From assembly GCA_949096025.1 (NCBI GenBank), contig CARXKP010000016.1, positions 1 to 22,128 of the forward strand: a stretch of DNA of 22,128 nt, read 5' to 3'. Every line of letters starts with the position of its first letter. Within the stretch, counting starts at the first letter, position 1. This document shows positions 1 to 7,870 of the stretch, piece by piece. Both the position numbers and the translations under genes were made by a program. The notes under the pieces were generated by a model. The model ran no database searches and was not told the DNA's origin. It saw only the letters and a list, made by a program, of their open reading frames with translations. This stretch comes from an uncultured Eubacteriales bacterium (GTDB taxonomy: Bacteria > Bacillota > Clostridia > Christensenellales > UBA1242).

Positions 1-104
1 AAAGGAGGAAAAATAGAAAAATCATAAGAAAAAGAAAAATAATAAATAAAATTTTGAAAATTAGAAAAGAAAGGTATACGGTCAATTTTTATATATAATT
101 AAAG

Positions 105-132
105 AAATCACAACATAGTTTGTGATTTTTTT
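105..132 (+). terminator. Intrinsic terminator of a gene upstream of the window
   Basis: AAATCACAA (105-113) pairs with TTGTGATTT (120-128) around the loop CATAGT and runs into a T-tract to 132. The 104 bases before it are purine-rich and contain no gene I can support; they may hold the last codons or 3' untranslated region of a gene that starts before the window. The same hairpin recurs at 1141-1172. Confidence 0.75.
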
Positions 133-140
133 AATAGATA

Positions 141-169
141 TTGACAAATATATTAAATTAAATTATAAT
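141..169 (+). promoter_or_regulatory. Consensus housekeeping promoter for lipoprotein gene 1
   Basis: TTGACA (141-146) and TATAAT (164-169) are separated by 17 bases, a perfect sigma-A/sigma-70 type match. Transcription would start near 176, leaving a leader of about 60 bases. The ribosome binding site AGAAGG (223-228) precedes the ATG at 237. Confidence 0.85.
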
Positions 170-236
170 TTAACTAAGTGAGAATACTGAAGTTGTAGTT
201 TTGAGTTATTTACTAATTTAAAAGAAGGTATGATAT

Positions 237-1121
237 ATGAAAGGTAAGAAAAAATTAGCGATACTGGCTCCTCTTGTTGTTGCGTTAGCGTCCGCTTTTG
301 CTGGTTGTAGTCAACTTGAAAAGGATGCTGTTAAAGATTTTAACCAAGAGGCTTTGAATTCATTAAATAATAGTCCAGTTGTTAGTGAAGTGGTTGAGGC
401 GAGTTTTGATAAATTTGATTTTTTAGGTGCTGATTTTAGTGAAACTGCTAGCAGTGGCTATGATGTCGATATTAGTGGAATTGCTAAATATAATTCTAAT
501 AAAAAGGCTTTTGTCAAGATGAGTTATACCTTTGACGGAGAAAATTTCTCGTCTATTAATGAAAAAAAGCAATCTGATATTTTAAAGGTTCTTTCAACCC
601 TTATTGGCAAAGAAGAAATGAAAAGTTTTGAGTTTATGCCTATTAGTAGTGTTAAAGCCTTAAATGGAGTGGTTAAGTCAATTTCAGAAAGCCCACTTGA
701 CGAGTATGAATTTAACAAGGGACTTGTATTTTCTCTTAGTGATGTTAAATTTGACCAAGAGGGTGGAAATATCTCATTTAAAATAAAAACCTATTCTGAG
801 TTTGTAAACGAAACAACTGTTTTAACTCCAATTCCTATTTTAGGGCCCGATGGTGTTACCACAATTATACCTACACCTATTACAAATAGAAACTATGCAG
901 ATTATATTCAAGAAAATAATGTTATCATAAGCGTTTCTAATGAAGAAATGGCAGAAATGCTTGAAGACAAGAGTTTAATTTTTGATAAGTTTGTTGAACT
1001 TGTTAGTTCGGAAGCAAAAGACCAATTTGCAATAAGTCAAGTTTCATCTGAAAAACCTACTAAATTTGATACAACAACTATTGATAAAATTGATGAAATT
1101 GAAGAAGAAATTGAAAGATAG
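237..1121 (+). CDS. Predicted lipoprotein, paralogue 1
   Basis: A 294-residue secreted lipoprotein of unknown function. The N-terminus has a lysine-rich start, a hydrophobic stretch (residues 7-22) and a lipobox ending F-A-G-C, so Cys24 should be lipidated and the protein anchored to the outer face of the membrane. The body resembles the gene at 2119: shared blocks include L-N-N/K-S-x-V-V near residue 45, F-L-G-A-D/E-F, D-V/I-S-G-I-A-K-Y, V-K-A-L-N-G and S-E-S-P-L-D. The C-terminus is acidic and helical (I-D-K-I-D-E-I-E-E-E). The start is fixed by the ribosome binding site at 223-228 and by the signal peptide. It has its own promoter and a terminator after it. I do not recognise the family; no catalytic motif is visible. 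Lipoprotein status is confident, function unknown. Confidence 0.85.
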   Translation: MKGKKKLAILAPLVVALASAFAGCSQLEKDAVKDFNQEALNSLNNSPVVSEVVEASFDKFDFLGADFSETASSGYDVDISGIAKYNSNKKAFVKMSYTFDGENFSSINEKKQSDILKVLSTLIGKEEMKSFEFMPISSVKALNGVVKSISESPLDEYEFNKGLVFSLSDVKFDQEGGNISFKIKTYSEFVNETTVLTPIPILGPDGVTTIIPTPITNRNYADYIQENNVIISVSNEEMAEMLEDKSLIFDKFVELVSSEAKDQFAISQVSSEKPTKFDTTTIDKIDEIEEEIER

Positions 1122-1140
1122 GATTTTGGTTAAATTAATT

Positions 1141-1172
1141 AAAAAAATCACAACATAACTTGTGATTTTTTT
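1141..1172 (+). terminator. Intrinsic terminator after lipoprotein gene 1
   Basis: A run of A plus ATCACAA (1141-1153) pairs with TTGTGAT plus a T run (1160-1172), loop CATAAC. It is a 13 bp stem with the T-tract forming its 3' arm, so it could work on both strands, although no minus-strand gene lies nearby. It is the second copy of the hairpin at 105-132. Confidence 0.85.
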
Positions 1173-1209
1173 ATTACATATTGACAAATAAATAAAATTA
1201 AAATATAAT
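1145..1209 (+). repeat. Direct repeat copy 2: terminator plus promoter cassette
   Basis: Second copy of the 65-base block at 105-169. Hairpin arms, T-tract, -35 and -10 are all preserved; most differences fall in the hairpin loop and promoter spacer. This suggests either selection on both signals or recent duplication. Confidence 0.8.
1181..1209 (+). promoter_or_regulatory. Consensus promoter for lipoprotein genes 2 and 3
   Basis: TTGACA (1181-1186) and TATAAT (1204-1209) with 17 bases between, matching the promoter at 141-169. The expected start of transcription is near 1216, only about 18 bases before the ATG at 1234. The ribosome binding site AGGAG lies at 1223-1227. Confidence 0.85.
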
Positions 1210-1233
1210 TAAATTAAATAATAGGAGATATTT

Positions 1234-2109
1234 ATGGGGAAAGTTAAAAAGGGGACGCTTGTTCTTGCAGTTGCGATGGCAGGTTTTATTGCTGGTATGG
1301 CAACTGGTTGTAGCAATGAATTGACCTCTAGGGCTGAAAGTTTAAACGATAGATTGACAACAGTAGCTGTTCAAATGGAAGATGAAATTAAAGATTTTAG
1401 ACTTACAGGAGCAGATGTTGACAAAGCTGGTTTTGAATACAATGTATCTTTTAATGGCATCGCTTCACTTGAAGACGAGTCCAATGCTTTTGCAAGCATT
1501 AATTACACCGTGCCTCATTCTGTATTTGTTGACCTTGACAAGAAGAGCAGTATTAATGAAGTTTATGATGTATTTGATTATATAGTAGATAAATTAAAAG
1601 CCGATGATGTTACTCTTGCAAAGGTAAGCGATGTAGCAAGGTTTAATGATGCCATTGTAAAAAATACACCTTCTCCATTTGAAAAATATAGAGTTGAGCG
1701 TGGATATGTTTACAATCTTTCTGACCCTGTTTTTGATGATTCAACAAGAACTGTAAGTTTTGATGTTAAAACTCTTGTGGAACTTAAGAAAAGAAGTGTT
1801 AGACCTGGGTTTGGACTTGGTATTGGTTTTGTTGGTGGTTTTGGAATAGGTGTTGGACTATTTAGAAATGTTCAAGAAGGTACATTTATGACAATGGATA
1901 CTTATTCTTTCAACTTCAGTGAAGAAGACTATGCTCAAATAAAGGAAGACCCAAATTTTATTTATGATGTTTGTATGGATGCTATTGAAAGAAAGGATTC
2001 AAGTTTTATGAAGGCAACAAGAGTTTATACAAATGATGTAACTTATGATAATGCCGATCTTTTAAATGAAATTGATTTTAATTCTGCAGTTCAGGATTTG
2101 GAAAGATAG
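1234..2109 (+). CDS. Predicted lipoprotein, paralogue 2 (divergent)
   Basis: A 291-residue predicted lipoprotein. The signal peptide runs from a basic start through a hydrophobic core (residues 8-22) to A-T-G-C, placing the lipidated cysteine at 26; the lipobox is less canonical than in its neighbours. The body follows the same layout as the flanking paralogues (G-A-D near residue 60, F-N-G-I-A near 74, S-P-F-E-K-Y and an R-G-Y-V-Y-N-L block near 148-161), but identity is low. It differs by a glycine-rich hydrophobic segment at about residues 190-210, rich in G-F-G/G-I-G, absent from the other two. That segment could be a flexible loop or could insert in a membrane. The 3' end overlaps the ribosome binding site of the next gene, so the two are cotranscribed. 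Function unknown. Confidence 0.8.
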   Translation: MGKVKKGTLVLAVAMAGFIAGMATGCSNELTSRAESLNDRLTTVAVQMEDEIKDFRLTGADVDKAGFEYNVSFNGIASLEDESNAFASINYTVPHSVFVDLDKKSSINEVYDVFDYIVDKLKADDVTLAKVSDVARFNDAIVKNTPSPFEKYRVERGYVYNLSDPVFDDSTRTVSFDVKTLVELKKRSVRPGFGLGIGFVGGFGIGVGLFRNVQEGTFMTMDTYSFNFSEEDYAQIKEDPNFIYDVCMDAIERKDSSFMKATRVYTNDVTYDNADLLNEIDFNSAVQDLER

Positions 2110-2118
2110 GAGGCTATA

Positions 2119-2994
2119 ATGGTAAAAAATCTTAAAAAATTTTTAATAGCAGGGGCTGCTCTTCTTATGGGTGCAACTGCGCTTGCTGGTTGTAGCAGTG
2201 CTATAACTGATGCTTCTAATCAATTAGGCGAAGATGCTGTAAATGCACTAAATAAAAGTGCAGTAGTTGCTCAGGTTACTGACGAAGAGTTTACTGATTT
2301 CACATTTTTGGGTGCTGAATTTGATAGAGCAAATGACTATGCTTTTAATGTTGATGTTAGTGGAATTGCTAAATATAAAGAGGGTGCAAACAAGGCTTAT
2401 GTAACTATGAACTATTTATTAGATGATAGTTATTTTGATGGGGTCGATGTTTCCAAAAAAGAACAAGTTATTAATGCAATTTCTAAAGCTATGCAAACTG
2501 AAGAGATGAAAGACTTTGATTTTCTTCCTATTGCAAATGTAAAAGCGCTTAATGGTACTCTTAAGAAAATTTCAGAATCTCCACTTGATGATTTCCATTA
2601 TGGCAAGGGTATGGTTTTTGCTCTTGGGAATTTAAAACTTGATGAAGAAAACGGAAGTGTGTCATTCCAGATGAAAAGTCACGTAAACTATAGTAAAACT
2701 GAAAGTAGAATGGAACCAGGTATGGTTTGGAATGGTGAGAGTTATACTCTTGGTATGGTTATGAAAACTTACCATTATAATGAAGATTTTATTCATACAA
2801 ATGATGTATATGTAAAAGTTTCGCAGGAAGATATGGACCTTATTAAACTTGACCCTTCTTATGCGGTTGATGCCTTTATTTCTCGTGTTAATTCTGACCA
2901 AAAAGATAGTTATGTTGTAAATTCGGTTGAGGTTGATAAGGTTTCTGACCTTGATACTTCAATGCTTAATGAAGTAGATATGGAAAAATTATAA
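2119..2994 (+). CDS. Predicted lipoprotein, paralogue 3
   Basis: A 291-residue lipoprotein with a textbook lipobox L-A-G-C (Cys25) after a hydrophobic core. It is the closest relative of the gene at 237: aligned blocks include D-V-S-G-I-A-K-Y, E-E-M-K-D-F-D-F-L-P-I, N-V-K-A-L-N-G and S-E-S-P-L-D-D-F. The region before the C-terminus differs from paralogue 1, with a Met/Tyr-rich stretch near residues 195-215. It starts nine bases after the stop of paralogue 2, and its ribosome binding site AGGAGG (2108-2113) overlaps that stop, so it should be translated from the same message. No enzyme motif is visible and I do not recognise the family; an exported binding or envelope role is only a guess from localisation. 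Confidence 0.85.
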   Translation: MVKNLKKFLIAGAALLMGATALAGCSSAITDASNQLGEDAVNALNKSAVVAQVTDEEFTDFTFLGAEFDRANDYAFNVDVSGIAKYKEGANKAYVTMNYLLDDSYFDGVDVSKKEQVINAISKAMQTEEMKDFDFLPIANVKALNGTLKKISESPLDDFHYGKGMVFALGNLKLDEENGSVSFQMKSHVNYSKTESRMEPGMVWNGESYTLGMVMKTYHYNEDFIHTNDVYVKVSQEDMDLIKLDPSYAVDAFISRVNSDQKDSYVVNSVEVDKVSDLDTSMLNEVDMEKL

Positions 2995-3015
2995 TAAATA
3001 ATTTGTTCATCTATT

Positions 3016-3048
3016 AAAAAAAGAAGTCGAATTTGACTTCTTTTTTTT
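3016..3048. terminator. Bidirectional terminator between convergent genes
   Basis: GAAGTC (3023-3028) pairs with GACTTC (3035-3040), flanked by a seven-base A run and an eight-base T run that extend the stem. The symmetry lets it end both the plus-strand lipoprotein message and the minus-strand PH-domain message, whose stop codon lies at 3050-3052. Confidence 0.9.
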
Positions 3049-3049
3049 G

Positions 3050-3502
3050 TTATTTATTATTATAAGTATTTATTTGTTCTTTAATTTCTTTTATCATTTC
3101 ATAAGGATTTTCAATGTTAGCGAATGTCATAGGGTGCTCGTGATGAGAACTTGGGCTGACAAATATAAGTGAGCCTGTTTTAGTTTTTCTATCAAGAAAA
3201 CCAACAGATACTGAAGTAGAGGTGATATCTTCGTACTCAAGGCTGTCATAAGAATTGGCAAACATTCCGCTTCTTACTATTAATCTTTTATTAGTGTAAG
3301 CATAATATGTGTTTTTGTATCCTTTTGATATTAAGAAGGGCAGAGTAAATAGTGAGCCAATTAGCATTACTAATATGTGTGGCCAAAAGATTGGTATACA
3401 AAGCATCCAATAGAAAGTTTTTAAATATCTTTTCTTATTAGGTTTTATTACCTTAATGATTTCTTCATCTTTTTCGAGTACTTCATCAAATAATTCTTGC
3501 AT
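3050..3502 (-). CDS. Membrane protein with bacterial PH-like domain (bPH_2/YdbS type)
   Basis: A 150-residue protein with an acidic cytosolic start, a hydrophobic segment at about residues 29-58 (one long or two short membrane helices, with W/F/P-rich middle), then a small domain at about 66-130. That domain reads Y-A-Y-T-N-K-R-L-I-V-R-S-G, followed by Y-E-D-I-T-S and a G-S-L-I-F strand, ending in F-A-N-I-E-N-P-Y-E-M. This layout is typical of the bacterial PH-domain family formerly called DUF304, whose members are membrane-anchored with poorly defined roles. The start is supported by the ribosome binding site AAGGAG at 3508-3513 (read on the minus strand) and a consensus promoter upstream. 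It is transcribed away from pcrA; no functional link to that gene is implied. Family call is good; function unknown. Confidence 0.82.
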   Translation of the reverse strand: MQELFDEVLEKDEEIIKVIKPNKKRYLKTFYWMLCIPIFWPHILVMLIGSLFTLPFLISKGYKNTYYAYTNKRLIVRSGMFANSYDSLEYEDITSTSVSVGFLDRKTKTGSLIFVSPSSHHEHPMTFANIENPYEMIKEIKEQINTYNNK

Positions 3503-3535
3503 ATAAACTCCTTAAAGTTATATTAACTTATAAAA

Positions 3536-3564
3536 ATTATATATCAAAATAATTATTGTGTCAA
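3536..3564 (-). promoter_or_regulatory. Consensus promoter for the PH-domain gene
   Basis: Read on the minus strand, TTGACA (3564-3559) and TATAAT (3541-3536) are separated by 17 bases, a perfect match to the housekeeping consensus. Its -35 end is 54 bases from the start of the pcrA promoter, forming a compact divergent pair. Confidence 0.85.
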
Positions 3565-3617
3565 ATAAAAGCCGCAAGAACTTGCATTTAATAAGTATAT
3601 ATATTATAAAAATTTGG

Positions 3618-3646
3618 TTTACTTTAATTTTAATTTTTGATATAAT
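3618..3646 (+). promoter_or_regulatory. Extended -10 promoter of pcrA; predicted leaderless transcript
   Basis: A TATAAT box (3641-3646) preceded by TGA (3638-3640) makes an extended -10. A weak -35, TTTACT (3618-3623), lies 17 bases upstream. The pcrA ATG is at 3654, only seven bases after the -10 box, where transcription normally begins. No Shine-Dalgarno sequence precedes the ATG. Confidence 0.7.
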
Positions 3647-3653
3647 TTCAATT

Positions 3654-5912
3654 ATGAATTACGACATAAATCTTTTAAATGAAGAACAGCTTGCCCCTCT
3701 AAAATGTACAGAGGGGGCAGTTTTAGTTACAGCAGGTGCTGGTTCTGGTAAGACTAGACTTCTTACTCATAGGGTTGCTTATCTTATTGACGAACTCGGT
3801 GTAAATCCTTATGAGATAATTGCGATTACCTTTACAAATAAAGCGGCCGCAGAAATGGCTGCAAGAATTGGTCAAATGGTAAAGGGTGCTGAAAGGGTAT
3901 GGATTTCAACTTTCCACTCAATGTGTGCAAAGATTCTGAGAATGGAGATTTCACATCTTCCTCCTTTTACGCGTGATTTTTCTATTTATAGCGAAAGTGA
4001 CAGTGATAAGGCGATTAAAGATATACTTGCTCAAAGTGGAATAAATGATGATAAGATAAAAAAATCTGTTATGTATCACCTGTCAAATTGGAAAAATGGA
4101 ACGCAGGATTTAAGAGAATATATTCTTACTCACGAAGATGAAAATGGTATAGATAAAATTGGCAAGTTTATGAGTGCTTATCAAGAAAAGTTAAAGAAAA
4201 ATAATGCACTTGACTTTGATGACCTTATTGCTAAAACTGTTGAACTATTTAAAACCTGTCCTGAGGTTTTATCGTATTATGCAAATCGTTTTAGATATAT
4301 ACACGTTGATGAGTTTCAAGATACAAATCTTATTCAGTATGCTCTTGTAAGAATGCTTGCCTCAGTGCACGGGAATGTCTTTGTAGTAGGCGATGAAGAT
4401 CAATGTATTTATTCTTGGAGAGGTGCTAATTTTCAAAATATCTTCAATTTTAAAAAGGATTTTTTGGGAGCACAGGTTTTTAAACTTCAACGCAATTATC
4501 GTTCTAGCCCTGAGATAATAAATGTGGCTAATAATGTAATTAAAAATAATACAACAAGGCTTAACAAAAATATGTGGACAAATAAACCATCTGGTCAAAA
4601 GCCTAGTTTATTTAATGCCTATGACGAGCGAGATGAAGCACTTTATGTTGCTAAAAATATACAAAAACTTATAAATGAAGGCTATAATTATGATGAAATG
4701 GCTGTTCTTATGAGAATTAATGCTCTTTCTCGTAGTTTTGAAGAGGCATTTTTATCATATAATATTCCACATAGAATTTATGGTGGATTTAAGTTTTACG
4801 AGAGAGTTGAAATTAGAAATGTAATTGGCTATTTAAGACTTTTTACAAATCCTAAAGACGATGTTTCTTTTTCTAGAATTATTAATTTCCCTAAGCGTGG
4901 AATAGGTGACGGAACTATAGCAAAACTTGCTGAAATTGATTTAAGCAAATCCTTGCTTGAAAACTGCCTGTCTAGTAGACTTCAAGAGAATAATGCAATG
5001 GCTAAAAAATTCGAGCCATTTATAAATGGTTACCAAAGGGTGCAGAACTGGCAAGGAGGAAAGCTATCAGAATTTGTAGAAGAGGTGATTAAGGCTTTTG
5101 GTATAAGAGGAGCATATAATCCTAAAGAAGAGGAAGATGTTAATAGACTTCTTAATATTGAACAATTTGTTTCTTCAGTAAAGGAATATGAAGCACTTAA
5201 CCCAGAAGCGACCTTAAATGACTATCTAGAAAATATTACACTTTCTTCTGAAAATGATGAAATTGGTCAGGGCGGAGCAGTAACTATTGCTACAGTTCAC
5301 GCGGTTAAAGGACTTGAATTTAAAGTCGTATTTGTTGTCGGACTGGAAGAGGGGGTTTTCCCAATATCTCGTTCTTTTAATTCGACTAGTGACCTAGAAG
5401 AAGAGCGCAGGCTTATGTATGTTGCTCTCACTCGTGCCGAAGAAAGGCTATATCTTTCTCATACTTCAAGACGGTATATGTATGGTGGTAGCCAGTATCA
5501 AACTCCAAGTAGATTCTGTCGTGAACTTGGAATACTAACGCTCGAAGAGGTTAAAAAGCCTGAAAATAGCTTTTCAAGAAATAATAGTTATGGTGGCTAT
5601 AAAAGTAGCGGTTATAGTAGCCGTGAATATGGTGATAATTTATATAAGAGTTATACTGCACCTGAAAAAGTTGATAATAGTGGTATAAAATTCTTCAATC
5701 ACGCTGATTTTATGAAAAAAGAAGAGAAAAAAGAAGAAAAACCTTTAAAAGATGTTTCAATTTTTAAGGTAGGGCAAACACTTATTCACCCAAAATATGG
5801 CGAGGGGAAACTTGTTGAAATTACTCCTGACGGACTTGTCGGAGATATTGTATTTTCAGTTGGAAAGAAGAGTTTAATGCTTGAACTTGCACCTCTTGAA
5901 ATTAAGGAGTAG
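3654..5912 (+). CDS. pcrA: ATP-dependent DNA helicase PcrA/UvrD (superfamily 1)
   Basis: A 3'-5' superfamily 1A DNA helicase, used in nucleotide excision repair, plasmid replication and clearing stalled RNA polymerase. From Met at 3654 it is 752 residues, usual for PcrA. Visible motifs: Walker A A-G-A-G-S-G-K-T (27-34), Ia around T-F-T-N-K-A-A-A-E-M (59-68), motif II V-D-E-F-Q-D (218-223), motif III G-D-E-D-Q-C-I-Y-S-W-R-G-A (246-258), motif IV Q-R-N-Y-R-S-S (279-285), motif V T-V-H-A-V-K-G-L-E-F (about 547-556) and motif VI R-R-L-M-Y-V-A-L-T-R-A-E (585-596). A Ser/Tyr/Gly-rich linker leads to the C-terminal Tudor-like fold (about 704-752) that binds RNA polymerase in PcrA. The open frame extends upstream to 3558, but that part overlaps the promoters and has no family match, so 3654 is the start. 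The last codons carry the ligA ribosome binding site. Confidence 0.96.
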   Translation: MNYDINLLNEEQLAPLKCTEGAVLVTAGAGSGKTRLLTHRVAYLIDELGVNPYEIIAITFTNKAAAEMAARIGQMVKGAERVWISTFHSMCAKILRMEISHLPPFTRDFSIYSESDSDKAIKDILAQSGINDDKIKKSVMYHLSNWKNGTQDLREYILTHEDENGIDKIGKFMSAYQEKLKKNNALDFDDLIAKTVELFKTCPEVLSYYANRFRYIHVDEFQDTNLIQYALVRMLASVHGNVFVVGDEDQCIYSWRGANFQNIFNFKKDFLGAQVFKLQRNYRSSPEIINVANNVIKNNTTRLNKNMWTNKPSGQKPSLFNAYDERDEALYVAKNIQKLINEGYNYDEMAVLMRINALSRSFEEAFLSYNIPHRIYGGFKFYERVEIRNVIGYLRLFTNPKDDVSFSRIINFPKRGIGDGTIAKLAEIDLSKSLLENCLSSRLQENNAMAKKFEPFINGYQRVQNWQGGKLSEFVEEVIKAFGIRGAYNPKEEEDVNRLLNIEQFVSSVKEYEALNPEATLNDYLENITLSSENDEIGQGGAVTIATVHAVKGLEFKVVFVVGLEEGVFPISRSFNSTSDLEEERRLMYVALTRAEERLYLSHTSRRYMYGGSQYQTPSRFCRELGILTLEEVKKPENSFSRNNSYGGYKSSGYSSREYGDNLYKSYTAPEKVDNSGIKFFNHADFMKKEEKKEEKPLKDVSIFKVGQTLIHPKYGEGKLVEITPDGLVGDIVFSVGKKSLMLELAPLEIKE

Positions 5913-5914
5913 GA

Positions 5915-7870
5915 ATGGACGAAAAATTGCTACAAAAAATGGAAGAACTTATCCGTGAAATTGAAAAGCATAATTACAATTATTATGTCCTTGATAATCC
6001 TACAATTTCTGACGGTGAGTATGATAAACTTTATTACTCTCTTGTTGACCTAGAAAGAGAAACAGGGGTAATTTTGCCACATTCTCCAACGCAAAGAGTT
6101 GGAGATACCATTCTTGAGGGTTTTACAAAAAAGGAACACGAAATAAGTCTATACTCCTTAAACAAAGTAAGAGATTATGAAGATTTAAGAGATTGGACAA
6201 CTCAAATGAAAAAGATGGCGGAGGATACTCTCTTTGCCGTTGAATATAAGTTTGATGGTTTAACTATAGTTATCGAATATGAGGACGGTTTATATAAATC
6301 AGCAACTACTCGAGGCAATGGTATAATTGGTGAAGATGTAACGATGCAAGTAAAAACAATTCGTTCTGTTCCATTAAATATTCCATATAAAGGCAGGCTC
6401 ATTGTTCGCGGAGAGGGAATGATGACCAATAAGGCTTTTATAGAGTACAATAAAACCGCTGAGGAAAAACTGAAAAATCCAAGAAATGCGGTCGCTGGAG
6501 CGGTCAGAAATTTAGACCCTAGAGAAACTGCAAAACGCAACCTTGATTTCTTTTGTTATGATGTTCTCCTTTGTGAGAAAGAAGGCTTATCTACACAAGA
6601 AAAAATCCACGAATTTTTAGTTGGGCAGGGCTTTAACTGTGGAAATTACTTTAAAATTTGCAATAATGTAGATGAGATTATTGCTTGTATCGAAGAAATT
6701 GATAAAGTTAAAAGTAAACTTGATGTACTTATTGACGGTATGGTTGTAAAAATCAATAATGTTGAAGTAAGAGAGGAGATAGGGTTTACTGCAAAGTTCC
6801 CTCGCTGGGCAATGGCCTATAAGTTTGAAGCACAAGAAGTTTCAACTTTGCTGGAAGATGTAATTTGGCAGGTTGGAAGAAGTGGAAGAGTTACGCCTAT
6901 TGCAAGTCTAGAGCCAGTTGAACTAGCTGGAGCAACTATTTCAAGGGCAACACTAAATAATATTGATGATATTCGCAAAAAAGATGTTATGCTAAAATCT
7001 CGTGTCTTTATTAGGCGAAGCAATGAGGTTATTCCAGAGATAATGGGACTCGCTGAGAAATATGATTACTCAATGCCTATTTTGCCTCCAGAAACTTGTC
7101 CAAGTTGTGGAGAGAAATTAGTTCAAAAAGGTCCATTGTTATTTTGCCTTAATCACCTTGGTTGTAGAGAACAAGTTATTGATAGAATTAGCCATTTTGC
7201 ATCTCGTAACGCCTTTAATATTGAGGGGCTTTCAGATAAAACGGTGTCGGCTTTTTATGATGATCTCAATGTAAGACATATAAGTGACATTTTCAGTCTA
7301 ACCAAAGAAGATTTACTAAAACTTGATAAATTTAAGGATAAAAAGGCTGAAAATATTGTCAAAAGCCTTGAAAAAAGTAAAAAGGTATCTCTTTCAAGAT
7401 TTTTATTCTCACTTGGAATTAATGAAGTCGGGGTGAAAACAGCAAGAGAACTTTCAAAAATTTTTAAAACTTTTGATGAAATAAGAGAGGCTAGTGAAGA
7501 GCAACTTGAAAGCATAAAAGATATAGGTCAGGTTATGGCACAAAGCATTTATGGTTTCTTTAGAGAAGAGTACAATATAGAAGAAATTCAAAGACTTTTT
7601 GATGCAGGCGTAAAGATTGAAGAAGTAAAAGAGCAGTATGCACAAAATACTAATTTTACAGATAAAACATTTGTCATTACCGGTACTCTTTCAATGCCAA
7701 GAGATGAATTTGTTAAAATCATTGAAGGACTTGGTGGAAAAACTTCGAGTTCTGTTTCAAAAAATACAGATTATGTTTTGGCTGGTGAAAATGCAGGATC
7801 AAAACTTGATAAGGCAAGAGAACTTGGTGTTCAGGTTTTAAATGAAGAAGAATTTAATAAAATGAAATAA
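5915..7870 (+). CDS. ligA: NAD-dependent DNA ligase LigA
   Basis: It seals nicks in duplex DNA using NAD, in replication and repair. The 651-residue length is complete, with the usual order: Ia domain (Y-Y-V-L-D-N-P-T-I-S-D-G-E-Y near 23-36), adenylation domain with catalytic Lys112 in K-F-D-G, OB fold, four-cysteine zinc finger (395, 398, 411, 417), helix-hairpin-helix region, and C-terminal BRCT domain (about 580-651, with I-T-G-T-L). Several signatures depart from the norm: K-F-D-G-L-T for K-x-D-G-L-A, T-R-G-N-G (132-136) for T-R-G-D-G, R-A-T-L-N-N for R-A-T-L-H-N, and S-L-Y-S-L for M-L-S-L. It may therefore be a divergent or second LigA. It starts two bases after pcrA, with AAGGAG (5904-5909) inside pcrA, an order conserved in many Bacillota. 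Confidence 0.95.
   Translation: MDEKLLQKMEELIREIEKHNYNYYVLDNPTISDGEYDKLYYSLVDLERETGVILPHSPTQRVGDTILEGFTKKEHEISLYSLNKVRDYEDLRDWTTQMKKMAEDTLFAVEYKFDGLTIVIEYEDGLYKSATTRGNGIIGEDVTMQVKTIRSVPLNIPYKGRLIVRGEGMMTNKAFIEYNKTAEEKLKNPRNAVAGAVRNLDPRETAKRNLDFFCYDVLLCEKEGLSTQEKIHEFLVGQGFNCGNYFKICNNVDEIIACIEEIDKVKSKLDVLIDGMVVKINNVEVREEIGFTAKFPRWAMAYKFEAQEVSTLLEDVIWQVGRSGRVTPIASLEPVELAGATISRATLNNIDDIRKKDVMLKSRVFIRRSNEVIPEIMGLAEKYDYSMPILPPETCPSCGEKLVQKGPLLFCLNHLGCREQVIDRISHFASRNAFNIEGLSDKTVSAFYDDLNVRHISDIFSLTKEDLLKLDKFKDKKAENIVKSLEKSKKVSLSRFLFSLGINEVGVKTARELSKIFKTFDEIREASEEQLESIKDIGQVMAQSIYGFFREEYNIEEIQRLFDAGVKIEEVKEQYAQNTNFTDKTFVITGTLSMPRDEFVKIIEGLGGKTSSSVSKNTDYVLAGENAGSKLDKARELGVQVLNEEEFNKMK

Larger units (their letters stand above)
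105..169 (+). repeat. Direct repeat copy 1: terminator plus promoter cassette
   Basis: This 65-base stretch is nearly identical to 1145-1209, with about seven differences by eye, and both end in a consensus promoter directly before a lipoprotein gene. The copies lie 1040 bases apart, about one gene-plus-spacer unit, so the duplication carried the flanking control DNA as well as the coding sequence. Confidence 0.8.

Noticed and set aside
3558..3653. Upstream in-frame extension of pcrA from a GTG at 3558, with a hydrophobic N-terminus
   Set aside because: It covers both divergent promoters, has no ribosome binding site, and PcrA family proteins begin where the ATG at 3654 does. The hydrophobic stretch comes from AT-rich promoter DNA.
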